DNA of 64,000 nt from Carallia brachiata (lineage: Eukaryota > Streptophyta > Magnoliopsida > Malpighiales > Rhizophoraceae): contig JADCRB010000154.1 of assembly GCA_021464245.1 (NCBI GenBank), positions 1 through 64,000 of the forward strand, given 5' to 3'. The position numbers were made by a program, and so were the translations under genes. The notes beneath the pieces are model-generated. The model had not been told where the DNA came from, did not search any database, and saw only the letters and a list, made by a program, of their open reading frames with translations. Every line of letters begins with the position of its first letter. Position 1 is the stretch's first letter. This document shows, piece by piece, positions 14,518 to 27,100 of the stretch.

Positions 14518-16770
14518 TTTATCATCTAACGATACATTATTTTGATCTAATTGAAGAATCATACTAAGTATTTTTCTTAATAAATTTTAATTAATATTTG
14601 AAGTGTAAAGATACGTTTGATTTAGTTCAAAGATAATGACCAATGATTTTTTTTTTTTTTCAGATGTGGCCAATGATCAGATTCGGCCGAAAAGGAGGCC
14701 AGCCGGCCCAAGAAGGGACTCCAGAGGCTATGGATTGAAAGTTGTAACGCTATTTAGTAAACATATCGACATTCTTGAACCTTTTACGATCTTATTGATT
14801 TTCTATCTATGTACCAAATCTCATATTATAAATATTGAATTTTTTTAAAGAAAGCAATTCTTCATTAAATCCTTGAAATTTGGTCACTTTTACACAATCC
14901 TTAATTATTCAAGTATTCTAATGATTCCTTATATTACCACCCACCATATGTTGAGCTGCAGACGTTTTACAAGTCAAAACATCGCTATTAATAACCAAAA
15001 AAAAATGCAAAAATAGTCGCTGAACTAAAATCGTGTTTAAGATCAAAAATTTTGAAATTGAGTTTCAATTAAAATCAATTAACCAACAAAAAGAAATAAT
15101 TAAAGAAAATCATCTTTTACACTTGAGTTACAATAGTTCTTAAATTTCAAATTCGATGACAACGAGTCAACATTGTTATTATATATTTTTTAGTTCATTA
15201 TAATTAAAAAAATTATCTTTTATTAATACAATCTTTATAAAAAATGTGTAAAATGATACTCATACTTTTCTATTTTTATTAATAAAAAATTTATTTTTTT
15301 AATTATCAATTCAATCTATCTTTTTTAAGATTAACGCCGAGGCCATCGAGCGCAAACTTGATGAAGCGACCAAAATGATGTGTTGGCAGGTTATCTTAGT
15401 ACAGAAACTCCTTTAATGTGCAGGAAATTATTGTTTAGGGAAAAAGTAATGGGAAAACTATTGTTTAATAGTTTTTTTATAGAAAAAAATTAGATAAAAA
15501 TAGAAAATAGTCAACAGTAAAAAAATTTGAGAAAAAAGGAAAATTTTTATTAAATTAAGAACTAAAGTATTAATAAAAAATTTAAGATAATATTAAGTAC
15601 GTTTAAAATTTAATTTTAAAAAAATAAATTTTTATTATTTCTTATAGGTTAAACTAATTTTTATAATTATTTTATTATTATGTTTTATATCATTTTAGTA
15701 TGGCTCTTTTTTATTAGTAAAATTATTGTTTAATGGTTAACGAACGCTGTTAATTCTGGGTGGAACTCAGCTTACACATGCATAAACGTAACTATGCTTT
15801 TATCTTTGGTTCCGAGTTTTTTTTTTAATGATTAAAATTAAAAAAAAAACAATAAGATTTTTGTACTACAAAAATAGTTGTTCCAAATTCGAAGTAGCTG
15901 ACGAGATTCTAATCAAGCGGTTGCAAGTCTAAAATAATTTTTGTATAATATACAACAAATTTTCATTATAGATTGTATGAAATTTACTATTTTATTACAA
16001 ATTATTACATTTTTTCAAAAATTAAAAACAGTGTGTTTTTATGCGTAGGGCTCACCAAATCCCTAAGTAACTCGTCGGTGTATTTGAACAAAATATTCAA
16101 AACAAAGACTAATTTATACGTAAAACGGTCTCACGTATCAGATATTGATGGTCATACTTATCTTTTTTTTTTAAAAAAGATTGAATCTTTAATATATTTA
16201 ATGCTACTTTAAATGTATTTAGTACTATTTTAAATTTTAATTTTTAAAAAGAAATTCAAGTTCTTTTTTTTTATTTTATTATTGTATGGCCTTTCCCTAT
16301 GTAAAAAGTGAAGTGAATTTGGACTTTTCTTTCTGTATTTGAATGTTTTTTTTTTTAGAATTTAAAAAAAAAAAATGACAGAGGGAGATCAAAGTCCTCA
16401 CCACCGTCCGTGACGTCGTCACGTTGCACGCTCGTTCGCTTGCGTGAGTCCTTTTTTATTTTGGTGCTCCAATTGCCCACTAAATGGACTGGGGGACCTT
16501 TTGTTCTCTTTAAGGGTAGTGTATTTCTACAGTATTGTAAGATTTTTTTTTGGTTAATATATAATTAATTAATTATTAATTTTGTACTAAAAAACAGTTT
16601 CGATGCTAAAAACATGTTTAATTAAGTTTTAGCATTTCAACATCTACAATGCAAAACCAGAAAAAAAAAATTATTATTGATGTTTTTTTATTAAAAAAAA
16701 TTACCTCGTGAGTATATTGATCGTCAGATATTTACGTTAAAGTTGAGAGCCATTTGTTGAAATCTTCATT
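14386..16770. other. AT-rich intergenic, no gene recognised
   Basis: Contains a TA microsatellite at about 14488-14513, a small GC patch at 15333-15380, and another at 16385-16450. None extends into an exon with family resemblance. Confidence 0.4.
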
Positions 16771-17428
16771 CAACCTCTCTCATAAGGAGGACTTATTACC
16801 AGAATACTATTAAGTTTAAAATGAATGTCTCTCAATTTCAATTACAGTGTTAACGAATATTAAACATATACGTCGTACTCACATAAATCTTCGAGTTATT
16901 AAAAGAGTGCAGATTCTAAAATTCAAATTCAAATCAATACTAAAAACAATTCCTTAGATCACAGTTAAACATCTATCTAAACAACCATCTCTGATAGTTA
17001 TTATTAATGTTATAATTTGAGTTATATTTTAAAGGAAAAAGTTGCATAGTCAGAGAAAAAATTATCGTAAGATTTTTTAGAAATACAACGTACTAAATTC
17101 AACCTCTCTCATAAGGAGGACTTATTACCAAAAACACTATTAAGTTTAAAACGAATTTCTCTCAATTTTAATTACAATATTAACGAATATTAAACATATA
17201 CGTCGTACTCACATAAATTTTCAAGTTATTAAAAGAGTGCAGACTAAAAAATTCAAATTCAAATCAATACTATAAATAATTTGTTAGATCACCATTAAAC
17301 ATCTATCTAAACAACATCTCTGATAGTTATTGTTAATGTTATAATTTAAGTTATATTTTAAAGGAAAAAGTTGTATAGTGAGAAAAAAAATTATCGAAAG
17401 TTTTTTTAAAAATTTCAACGTACTAAAT
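16771..17428. repeat. 329-bp tandem duplication (two copies)
   Basis: Copy 1 starts CAACCTCTCTCATAAGGAGG at 16771 and copy 2 starts with the same bases at 17100. The two then stay aligned base for base, with scattered substitutions and small indels, through TACTAAATTT near 17428. No coding potential. A diverged related stretch appears near 18780-18870. Confidence 0.85.
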
Positions 17429-20239
17429 TTATTATGCAATCATCTAAATTTATTATGTAATAAAAAAATAATAATTTTTTTCTCTCATTTAATTACACTT
17501 ATAATTAAAATAATTATATAATAAATCTAATAAATTACATTCTAAAAATTTTTTCAACTAATTTTTTTCAACATATAACACGACTGTATTTTAAATACAT
17601 TTAATTCCCTTGAGTCGTGAACGTGTCAAAATTCCTCACTACGAGCCATACAAGGCCACAATCGCACTAGAGTCAGTGTGATCAACTTTTTTGTTTTTCG
17701 AAAAAAATATACATAGATAAGTACTCTATGTCTGTTAGACTGCCATGCACAATTGTCGCCACTTTTATTATGGTTCAGTAGGTAAAACCGCAAAAGCTAT
17801 TATATTAAATTTTTAAAAGAGTAAATCTTTAAATTTTGATAAAGATTACCGAATTATTTTTAAAATTAAATAAAAATAAACGTAATTTTAATCGTACCGA
17901 ACACTTTAACAACGATGGTCAACAGTTTTCAAACACGAAAACGAAATGCATGGGGAAAGCGTGGGGGATGGGGGTACTTTTCTCGATTTTTCTTTTTCCT
18001 TTTCTTCCAGACAAATTATTAGGAGGAAGCTGATCAAGAAAATGTGGCCACCAGTGAGCCGCAATGATACCTAAAGTGGCATCAATGCGTTCATTTTTGC
18101 CAACGAGGGAAAAAACAGGCCTCCATCTGCGCACAAATCCATAATATGATATATCTTTCTTTTCCTTTTTTAAGTCTTAATCTTTAATCGTTTTATTCAA
18201 AAAAAAAAAAAAATTAATCGTTATCACTTGAAATAGCTGTTTAGTGATAAGTCGGCATTCGTTTTACACTGACGATTCATATTCGATTCTCTGCATTCAC
18301 GTCCTTCCCTGATAAATGCTGGGTAGTTACACTACATGGCTAAAGATTGTAGCGTAACGTTGAATTTCAGAGTTAGTAATCGCTATGATCTTTAGTGTTA
18401 GAGACACGTTCAACTTCATTAGTATTCGAATAGTGAGTCTACCTTATAAGGAGTGGTTAAATAAAATATTAATAAAAGAGATTATCTCAATCTCAACCCG
18501 CATATCTATGATTAATATATGCGCAATAAATCTTTTTAGCTTTTTAAAAACAATCTTTAACAGCTAAATTATTTTTCGATCGCTTAACACTTTGTCATTC
18601 TGAATTGAAAACGTATCAAATCAATAAATTAAATCAATGCAATAGCTGTATGATTTTTTTGAACAAGAAAAAATAATGTCTGCAGTATGTTAATTATAGT
18701 ATTTATAAGGTAAAATTAGAGTAATTTTATATTTCAATATCTGTTTTAATTACTTTCATAAGAGCATACATACTATTCAAGTACTATTGAGTTTGAATAG
18801 GTCTCTCCCACATTCGATGTTAGTATTAACAAAATGTAAACTCATACAATGCGCAAGCACAACTCTACCAGTATAAATGATGATGCCGCAGGGATTCAAA
18901 TTCGAGTCAATGTAGAGAGAAACGCACTAAATTACTACAAAGTTACTATTTTAGATGGTTGCAATAGACCTATGATATCATACTCTAAAATAGCAGAAAC
19001 CGATTCAATAAAAATTGAAACATAAATTTCTGATTCGGCTATAAATTATTATTCAGTTTGAAATATGGTTTGCCGAATGATTTTTCTGTTAAATGACCAA
19101 TATTGAATTTGAGTTCGTAGAAATAAGTTTTTGATATGAGAATATTCAATAATTGTACATTTTTTAAATTAAAATGTAATTAATAATTGAAAATATTATA
19201 TTTGAAAATTTTCATTTTTTTGGCTTGAATTTGATCATTATAACATAATTACAACAGTTAAATACAATTACAACTGTTATATACATTTTCTCACAACATT
19301 CTATACATTTAAAAAGAATAACTGTTGGCGGGCCGGTAATTCAGGACCTAGATTGTCCGAGCTCCCTTAACCCCCCAAAAAAAAGAAAAAAGAAAATTAA
19401 GATTTAAAGGTAAAACAAAATATTTTAGAATAATATTAAATATTATTTAAATTTTATTTTTTGTAAAAAAAATGAAATAGGGACAAAAGCACAAATTCGT
19501 CGACCCACCTAAGAGAATTATTTAGTAAACAGGAAATAATATGCCAAACAGAACTATTGATGATAATCAATTGAGATTTTAACATGAAAAAGTTACAACA
19601 CTAGATAAATTGTGGTTGAGAATTTTGTCCGAATGTAATAGTGATTTTTTTTTTATTTATAATTATGTCTTTACTTTTTACAATAAAAAGAGAGAACACA
19701 TCTTATTGAATTTTAATTTTAAAAAATAATTAATTAATTGTAAAAAAGAAGACACAATTACATTGAGACAAAATATTTTAGTATTGTAATAATGTTCATT
19801 TTAATAACGATAAATATTGAGGTAGGAGGCCCAACCTTTGATAAAAAAAAAATCCTTTCAAAAAACAGAGTCCCTACAATGAAAGCAGTCGGAGCAGGAC
19901 TCGATCCTCTTAACGAAATGCCGAGTAAGAAGAGCCAAGACTTACACTGTGTCTGTTGTGCTGTTGAAATGTGGGGAAAGAGAAAAAAAAAAAAGTAAAA
20001 AAAAAGTTATTTGAATAAATAAATAAAGTTGTGAGAAAAATTGTATAAAAAAATAAATAGTAATTTATAAGAGAAAAATTAATAAAAATAAATTTTTAGA
20101 TAAATATAAAAAATTATGAAAAAAAAATACAGAGAAAAAAAAGTAAAAAGTAATAATTATAATTTTTTTTCTCCACCTAAAAAAACAAAACAAACACGCC
20201 CCATTCTTCCCAACAAAATCCTTCTAATAATTATTATTA
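17429..20239. other. AT-rich intergenic, no gene recognised
   Basis: A less AT-rich island at about 17910-18140 has a minus-strand ORF of 71 codons without family resemblance. The segment near 19960-20205 shares a 20-base AT core with the MITE at 63152-63405 and may be a degenerate relative. Confidence 0.4.
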
Positions 20240-20786
20240 AGGTTAAATGCATTTACTTTCCTTATACTTTAGTTTTTTTTCACGTTTTGCTCTTTTATGA
20301 TTTACAATTAGGCATTAAATTCCTTGTAATTTTCAAATTGCAATTTATTCTCTTAGTTAAGATTCTAATCAATCTATTAATAAAAATTAACTAAAATTAC
20401 ATCGTTTCAAAATTAGTAATTTATTTTTATCTATCAAAATTATAAAAAAATATTTTATATATCTATCAAATTAAATTTCGATGTATATTTTAACTGCATT
20501 CTATATTATATTATTTACAGTATTTGTTATATTCAGTGTACTACACATGTTAATATAGAAAAACTTTAGATAATATCTATATTCAATTTCTACATAAAGA
20601 TATAATGAAATTTATGTGATTACAAAACAACGTAATTGTAGTCAATTTATATTAATAAGTTTAACAAATTTTTGTTGGGGTTAGTTACTAAAATTAAAAA
20701 TTAAAAGATTTATTATTTAAATTAAAATGACGTAAAAATAAAACGTAAAATGACTAAAATATAAGGGGACTAAATGCATTAAATCT
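20240..20786. mobile_element. Mutator-type foldback MITE, copy C
   Basis: The 547-bp element starts AGGTTAAATGCATTTACTTT and ends with a near reverse complement (GGGGACTAAATGCATTAAATCT). The 9-bp direct repeat TTATTATTA flanks it at 20231-20239 and 20787-20795. The repeat is simple sequence, so the duplication is weaker evidence than in copy A. No ORF. Confidence 0.68.
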
Positions 20787-21690
20787 TTATTATTATAATG
20801 CATGATTATTTTAACAGAAATAGTTTTTAGAAACATAATTATAAAAATACAATACACACATAATAATTTAATAATTTAGATTGTTAAATTGTAAAAAAAT
20901 ATTAAATTAAAAAAAATAAATTATTAAATATTTTTAAATTTATTATACATTTTTTGTGTATCAAACTTAACATATGTACGTAATTATTCTTATTTTAATT
21001 GCCAAAATTTCGTGGTCGTGTTTGAGGCCGAACTCCCTCCTTTCCGTAGGTTTTGAGACAACCTGTGGGTTTCAGCATTGTATCAAACAACAAAAGCGGG
21101 CGAGAGCAAAACTGTGGGCAGTTTTCTGTCAGAAAACAACAACACCCCTTGGACAGTTAAAAACCATCTGCTTGAGCTTTCTTCGTCCTTTCCACCCCAT
21201 CTATAATACTTGTCTTGTCCTCCAGCTTACGAAACCACTCACCCTTTCCCCCACCAGCCCTCCCTAGTCCCTACTTTCTCTCTCTCTCTCTATTGTTGGG
21301 TCTTCAAAAGTTGAATAAGCATTGAATTTTTTTTTTTTTTGTTTTTGTTTCTTCTGGGTTTGTATGTCTGAAGTTCATTCTATCCGTTTTGGTGCTCTGA
21401 ACCGTCAGCTTTTCTGGGTTTAGTCCAGAGAATACTGGGTAAGTTTTTTATTTTTTATTTTTATTTCTTGTCTCTACTGCCATGCCTTCAAATTTCGCTT
21501 AGTAAATTCATTCAGGTTTCTACTTGCTGCACAGTTTGAACTTGGAACTTTATCTTTTAAATTTATAGCCTGAATAACAGGGTTAGTTTAGGAATCCTGA
21601 ACCAATAGGCAGGTTTAGAAGCACAGCCCATGCGTTTTGAAAATATTTGGAAAATTGTAAAAGTTAGTGGTACGTGTAGTTTTTGGTTTG
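20787..21690 (+). promoter_or_regulatory. Promoter and 5' UTR region of the trihelix gene
   Basis: The last 700 bases before the start codon become less AT-rich. They include a CT microsatellite at 21276-21292, usual in plant leaders, and CTATAATA near 21200 as a possible TATA box. A likely 5' UTR intron runs from the donor GTAAGT at 21439 to an AG at 21611-21612. A 23-codon uORF (21630-21701) overlaps the main ATG in another frame. Confidence 0.45.
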
Positions 21691-23154
21691 ATGGAGCATA
21701 ATGGTTTAGCTAGTGGGATATTTTCAGGCTTGACATCAGGAATGTTAGGGCTAGAAGTGCCAGTACACCAGCAACAAAACCCTCAAAATCCTCAAAACCA
21801 ACAGAACCCCCACCAATTGCACCACCCCCAGATGGTGGCGTATGCCCACCATCATGAATCTGATCATCATCACCACCACCCACAAACTCAACAACCTGCC
21901 AAGCATGCTTACCCATATGGGTCCTCAGCAAAACCCGGACAGCAATTATCATTCAGTGATGAAGATGAGCATGGATTCACTGGTGATGATGGCAACAGTG
22001 ATGAGAAAAGGAAAATGTCTCCTTGGCAAAGAATGAAGTGGACCGATAACATGGTTAAGCTCCTCATAATGGCAGTCTTTTACATTGGCGATGAGGCTGG
22101 TTCTGAGGGAAATGACCCCACCACGGGCAAGAAAAAGGCAGGTGGGTTGGCCCAGAAGAAAGGGAAATGGAAGTCTGTCTCAAGGGCAATGATGGAGAAG
22201 GGGTTCTTCGTGTCCCCACAGCAATGCGAGGATAAATTCAATGACTTGAACAAGAGGTATAAGAGGGTTAATGATATACTTGGCAAAGGAACTTCTTGCA
22301 AAGTTGTGGAGAACCAAAGTTTGCTTGATGCAATGGATTTGTCACCAAAATTGAAGGAAGAAGTAAGGAAATTATTGAATTCCAAGCACTTGTTTTACAG
22401 GGAAATGTGTGCTTATCATAGTAGTTGTGGTCATAGCTCTACTGCTGCTGCTACTAATCCCTCGCCGGATGTGGGCACGGACCAATCGCACGCTCAGCCC
22501 CAACAAACAACAGAACAGCAGCAGCAAAGATGTTCTCATTCATCTGAAAATGCCCGAATGGTGACCAATTCAAGGATGGAGGCAGAGGGGTCAAAAATGG
22601 TGCTCATTGAAGAAGATGACGAAGAGGAAAATGATGGCTCTGACGAGGATGTAGATGAATATGGCGAGGACGAGTATGAGGATGAGGCGAGGGAAGGCAA
22701 TTCGAGGGGCCAAAGTAATGAAGATGACCATGATGAGAAACCGTCTGAGAAAAGGCCAAGAAATGATGCCTTCACTTCAACTTCATCATTGGTGCATCAA
22801 TTCAGTGGAGAATTGATGACTGTGATCCAAGATGGGGCAAAGAGTACATGGGAGAAGAAGCAGTATATGAAGCTGAGATTGCTGGAGTTAGAAGAGCAGA
22901 AAATGAACTACCAACTGCAAGCATTTGAACTGGAAAAGCAAAGACTAAAATGGGTAAAGTTTAGCAGCAAGAAGGAGAGGGAAATGGAAAGAGCACAGCT
23001 GCAAAATGAGAGGAGGAGGCTCGAAAGTGAAAGAATGATGCTTCTGGTACGCCAGAAAGAGCTGGAGTTGCTCGATCATCAACATCATCATCATCAGCAG
23101 CAGCAACAAATTTCCTCAAACAAGAGGAGTGACCCATCTTCCATTACTGGATGA
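21691..23154 (+). CDS. Trihelix (MYB/SANT-like) transcription factor, single coding exon
   Basis: A 487-aa nuclear DNA-binding protein. I start at the ATG at 21691 (MEHNGLASGIFSG); the open frame runs a little further upstream but has no earlier ATG in frame. Order of features: a Gln/Asn/Pro/His-rich N-terminus with a His run (about 25-70); a trihelix domain (about 109-240) opening MSPWQRMKWTDNMVKLLIM, with CEDKFNDLNKRYKRVNDILG and FYREMC further on; a strongly acidic stretch (about 307-335, EEDDEEENDGSDEDVDEYGE); a long charged coiled coil (about 387-460) for dimerisation; a His/Gln-rich tail. This architecture fits the trihelix group that includes Arabidopsis At1g21200 and At3g10040 (HRA1, a hypoxia-response modulator); which member is orthologous I cannot say. 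The 3' UTR lies downstream, ahead of a convergent tRNA gene. Confidence 0.92.
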   Translation: MEHNGLASGIFSGLTSGMLGLEVPVHQQQNPQNPQNQQNPHQLHHPQMVAYAHHHESDHHHHHPQTQQPAKHAYPYGSSAKPGQQLSFSDEDEHGFTGDDGNSDEKRKMSPWQRMKWTDNMVKLLIMAVFYIGDEAGSEGNDPTTGKKKAGGLAQKKGKWKSVSRAMMEKGFFVSPQQCEDKFNDLNKRYKRVNDILGKGTSCKVVENQSLLDAMDLSPKLKEEVRKLLNSKHLFYREMCAYHSSCGHSSTAAATNPSPDVGTDQSHAQPQQTTEQQQQRCSHSSENARMVTNSRMEAEGSKMVLIEEDDEEENDGSDEDVDEYGEDEYEDEAREGNSRGQSNEDDHDEKPSEKRPRNDAFTSTSSLVHQFSGELMTVIQDGAKSTWEKKQYMKLRLLELEEQKMNYQLQAFELEKQRLKWVKFSSKKEREMERAQLQNERRRLESERMMLLVRQKELELLDHQHHHHQQQQQISSNKRSDPSSITG

Positions 23155-23435
23155 ACTACAATGCAATCAGCTGCACTAGATAGCTTTGCTTTAGGCAGGT
23201 TAAGCTGGTTGCTCTGTTGCTACTTTTTTTGTGATTTCGTTATTTGAATCTTGTGCAACTCTATAGCTTTTTTTTAATCTTTTTGAATGTATGACAAGTC
23301 AGATGTGTTTCCCACGGATACAATTAATAATAATTGATTCGACACCATACTGAAAGATGAGCGAACAAACATTTTTAGGCTTCCTCGATGTTATAATTGA
23401 TGTTAAAAGAAGGAGGCGTTAAAAGGAGCCATGCA

Positions 23436-23507
23436 CACGCCTGGTGGGACTCGAACCACAATCGTCTGATTAGAAGTCAGACGCCTTATCCATTAGGCCA
23501 CAGGCGC
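23436..23507 (-). tRNA. trnR-UCU: tRNA-Arg (anticodon UCU)
   Basis: On the minus strand the 72-nt gene starts GCGCCTGTGGCCTAATGG. The acceptor stem pairs 5' GCGCCTG with 3' CAGGCGT, the first pair being G-U. The anticodon arm is TCTGA-CTTCTAA-TCAGA, giving anticodon TCT (UCU). The T arm contains GTGGTTCGAGTCCCAC, and both internal pol III boxes are present. No intron. A TTTT terminator follows at 23423-23420. The CCA end is not encoded, as expected for a nuclear gene. It decodes AGA. Confidence 0.95.
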
Positions 23508-23702
23508 CTGGGATTACAACAGCCATATTAACTACACTCAGTTCTGTCCTCCCCAGCAAAGAGACAAAGTCAAATAATTCCCATCACGGCGACATCTTCA
23601 ACACCTTCACATTGTACAACAAATCCATATTTAGACATGGTTTCTACAACTCCATAGATGGACAAAAAAATAGATGAAGACGATAAGGAAACTGGGCCTT
23701 AA

Positions 23703-23929
23703 CCACCTCGGCTTTGCCGAAATGGTGCTAGGACTTTGGTCCCAGCAGGTAAAAGGGAATTCGAACCCCCTCAACCCTAAAATCTTTCATCTAATGAAGG
23801 TTGTTTACTTTGAGTGGGTAAAATGCTTGCACCTGTGCAGTGTTTTTTGACTCGGGTTCTCTCATTCCCTCTAACAATTAATTGACTAACTGCTAACCAT
23901 TACCAACGAAAAAAAAAAAAAAAAAAAAA
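23703..23929 (+). mobile_element. tRNA-derived SINE
   Basis: About 227 bp, with a tRNA-like head including the B-box-like GGGAATTCGAACCCCC and an A run of about 20 bases at the 3' end. It is flanked by direct repeats GAAACTGGGCYTTAA at 23688-23702 and 23930-23944 (one mismatch), a typical target-site duplication. The head does not closely resemble the nearby tRNA-Arg. Confidence 0.8.
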
Positions 23930-24173
23930 GAAACTGGGCTTTAAATTTTAATGCTTAAACAGTTTATTATGGACGTACTATCCATAATATTGTCTTGGAC
24001 AAACTTCAATAATTTTATTTGACAGTTTACACTCCCAATATATTTCATTAAGTCACAAGCTAAGTCCTCAAAACCTGAGGATATACCTTGCAGGTGGCAG
24101 CAATGGGATCCAACACCGGTTGTCAATAATCAAGCAGGAAAACTCCATAAAATGGAGGTCTGGACAAAATAGT

Positions 24174-27100
24174 CTAATCTTCGAGTTCAATAATCTTGAC
24201 CACAGATGCATCCCCAACTTTCTGGCAAACGACAACCCTGTCATGAGACTTTATCACTCCAGAGGCCTTCCCGTGATCAAGAGCAACCTTCAGGACAGAC
24301 TCATTTGTTGCGCTCGTAGATTCCGCCTGAAAAGTAAGAGGATACATAGGCTTCAGCACTGTCTTAAAGTGACGCTACATTACAGAAGGGCAGAGAAAGG
24401 AAAAAAAAATGCCAAGGCAATCTGCTTGGAATGATGTTCTTCCAATGGCATGGCACTTGCAACATGCATGACGAGGATTACTCTTTTTGGTAGCCAACGT
24501 TGCACTTAGTCACATAGAGGTGACTGCATAGCCCATTGCATACGTATTTAAGAATTAACCCAGATGATGACCAAGATCCAATACATAATCCAGAGAAAAT
24601 ATGAGCAGTGCATGCCATAATCTAATACTACCTTGGCTCCAGAGAGAATCAAATAACAAATTATTCTGGCCTAAATTTGTATACAATAAGACAAACGGTT
24701 TTTGGGAACTCATGCTAGGTAACTAACAGCACAAGCCAAATTGTTTTGCCAAGCAACTAGCAGCCATTCACATTTACTTGATGCAAGTTTTAAATGCGAT
24801 CATCACCACCCAGGAGAAGCAAAGGACGGTAACCAAGCTACAGGGAAGGAAGCAAATAACTTACAGGATGTCGTGGGTCGGCAAGCATAGGAAAGAGACC
24901 TCTGACAATAAGTGATTGCCTGGCCTGTATAGAATACTAGAGTTCATCGGTTCTACAATGATGATGTACATTATGAAAAGAACAGATCACACAAATATAT
25001 AGCATAAAAGAACAACTTGAAAGGGGTTGGCATACAGGACAAATCATAATAGTTCAAGCTCATTTTTTTTTAAACAACAATCCATGACGCAATATTCCAA
25101 GAAAAACAACAGGATTCCAATGCAAAAAAGGCAAACTTTGCTTCATATTTAACAGAACAAATTGAAAGTAACATGAAGAACTGAAAAATATAGATGGCCT
25201 ATCAAAGGCAGGGTATTCCAGCCAGCCAAACCCATTCAAAAACTGAAAAGATCGGACAACGTTATAGTAAGTCATATTTCCAGCAACAAAATTGGCAAAC
25301 AGCAAACATCAAAGGTGAATTTAAAGCCGATATAATGGACTTGGTATAATTTATCATATTATACCAATAAATTGACTTTAGGAACATAAAATTTACAAGT
25401 ATAATCAATTTGCTTAACTTTACTTAAGTAAATTTGCATCAAGAGGTACCTCGAATGCGCCAGTAAAGCTCCATTTCAATTGATTTGTCCTAAGCCGGGG
25501 TATTACAACAGACAAAACAGGCATTGTTGGCCTATACTTGGCAATCAATCTGCAAATATAAGGCATTCACAAGTTCTGCAGAAATCAGCCAATTTTGAAC
25601 TACATATTGTACAAGAAAAGTTTCAATTATAAGAACTGCAAGTCCACTGAAATCACAAGAACACTCAAAAATTAAGGCAACTGTAATAGAAAGATACCTA
25701 GCAGCCCTCCCTGACGAAGTGAAGCATACAATGACAGATGCCTTCACCTTAATTGCTGCTCGTACCTAGACAAGAATTGAATAATGCTCTTTTAAGAAAA
25801 ATTGAAAGTATATAATCATTTTAATAGAAACTAAAGTCAGCATAAACTATATTACACAACCATACTTAAATGAAAATAACAATACCGCAGAAGATGCAAT
25901 TGATTCCAAGTGGGTCATTGGCTCTCCAACATGTTTGACAGTTTTCTTGAAATACAGGTCTTGATTAAAAACCTTCTCCGCCTACATAAACGTGACCAAA
26001 ACAAGCAGAACTTTCTAATCAAGGTTGCCAAAATATGAGAAATACCCCAAACCTAATTGGGGTTGGCTATATAAATCTTTTCTCGTCATTCCGTTTTATT
26101 ATGAACTTACATTGATGTGAGGTGTAAGTTCCTAAGTCCTAACTAGAGATTCTCAAGTCAACTTAAGTGGCCCTCCTCTCCTCTCACCATCCTCCCGGAT
26201 TTGGTCCCACTCTTAATTGGCATAGTACAAACCAAAACGCAAAAAGGTACCTCGGCACAAATTTTACCAACAGTAGAAATCGTTTCTATAGGGTATAGTC
26301 CACGAAGAGTTTCAGCACCAAGAAGGATTGCATCACTTCCTGCACCAAATTGAGAATATGACAAACATAAGCTGCAGATTTTGCACACACAAGTTCTATA
26401 AATCAAGATTAAAACTATCAAATAAAAGGAAGAAAATAGATTAATCATCAATATAGAAGTATAGAGTACCATCCAACACAGCATTTGCAACATCAGTTGC
26501 TTCTGCACGAGTTGGCCTCAGGTTACCAGTCATACTATCCACAACTCGAGTACACACTGCAGGCTTGCCAGCCATGCTACATTTGTACAGGGCAGCCTTT
26601 TGAAATAAGAACACCTGACAATAAAAGAGGTTAATTTCTAACATGCTCTAGATTCTTTGGTGCTAGGTTCTAACCTAGTCAGAAGCATTTAAACCAAAAA
26701 GGACCAATATACAAGCTGGCATAATGCAAAAAGCATCAGACTAAGTCAGGGAAATGGGAACAGAATATGGCAGTGGGGCACAGGGCAGTTAAAATATCTC
26801 GGAACTTCTTGGCCATATAGATGGAGGGAGTACATCATTGCTAGCCAATAAGGGATATTTTGCAGTCTATGCAGCTGTCGAAGCACAGTTTGCAATCCCT
26901 TTAGAGCATCAAAACGCATAAAACGATGTCCGCATTTTGTAGATGCATCCGCATGATTAAGGGTAAGAGGTAAGTACATTTTAGACATCAACTTATTATG
27001 ATGCATAAGACCTAAACACTGTAACATTGACCAGATTTACAGAATCAGAATACTGACCTTTTCAGGGGGGAGATCTATGCCCAAATTTCCACGGGAAAGA

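Noticed and set aside
17919..18134. 71-codon minus-strand ORF in a less AT-rich island
   Set aside because: No family resemblance and no upstream or downstream exon; not enough to call a gene.
21667..21690. Upstream extension of the trihelix protein
   Set aside because: The extension begins at GTG; the first in-frame ATG is at 21691, and plant nuclear genes start at ATG.
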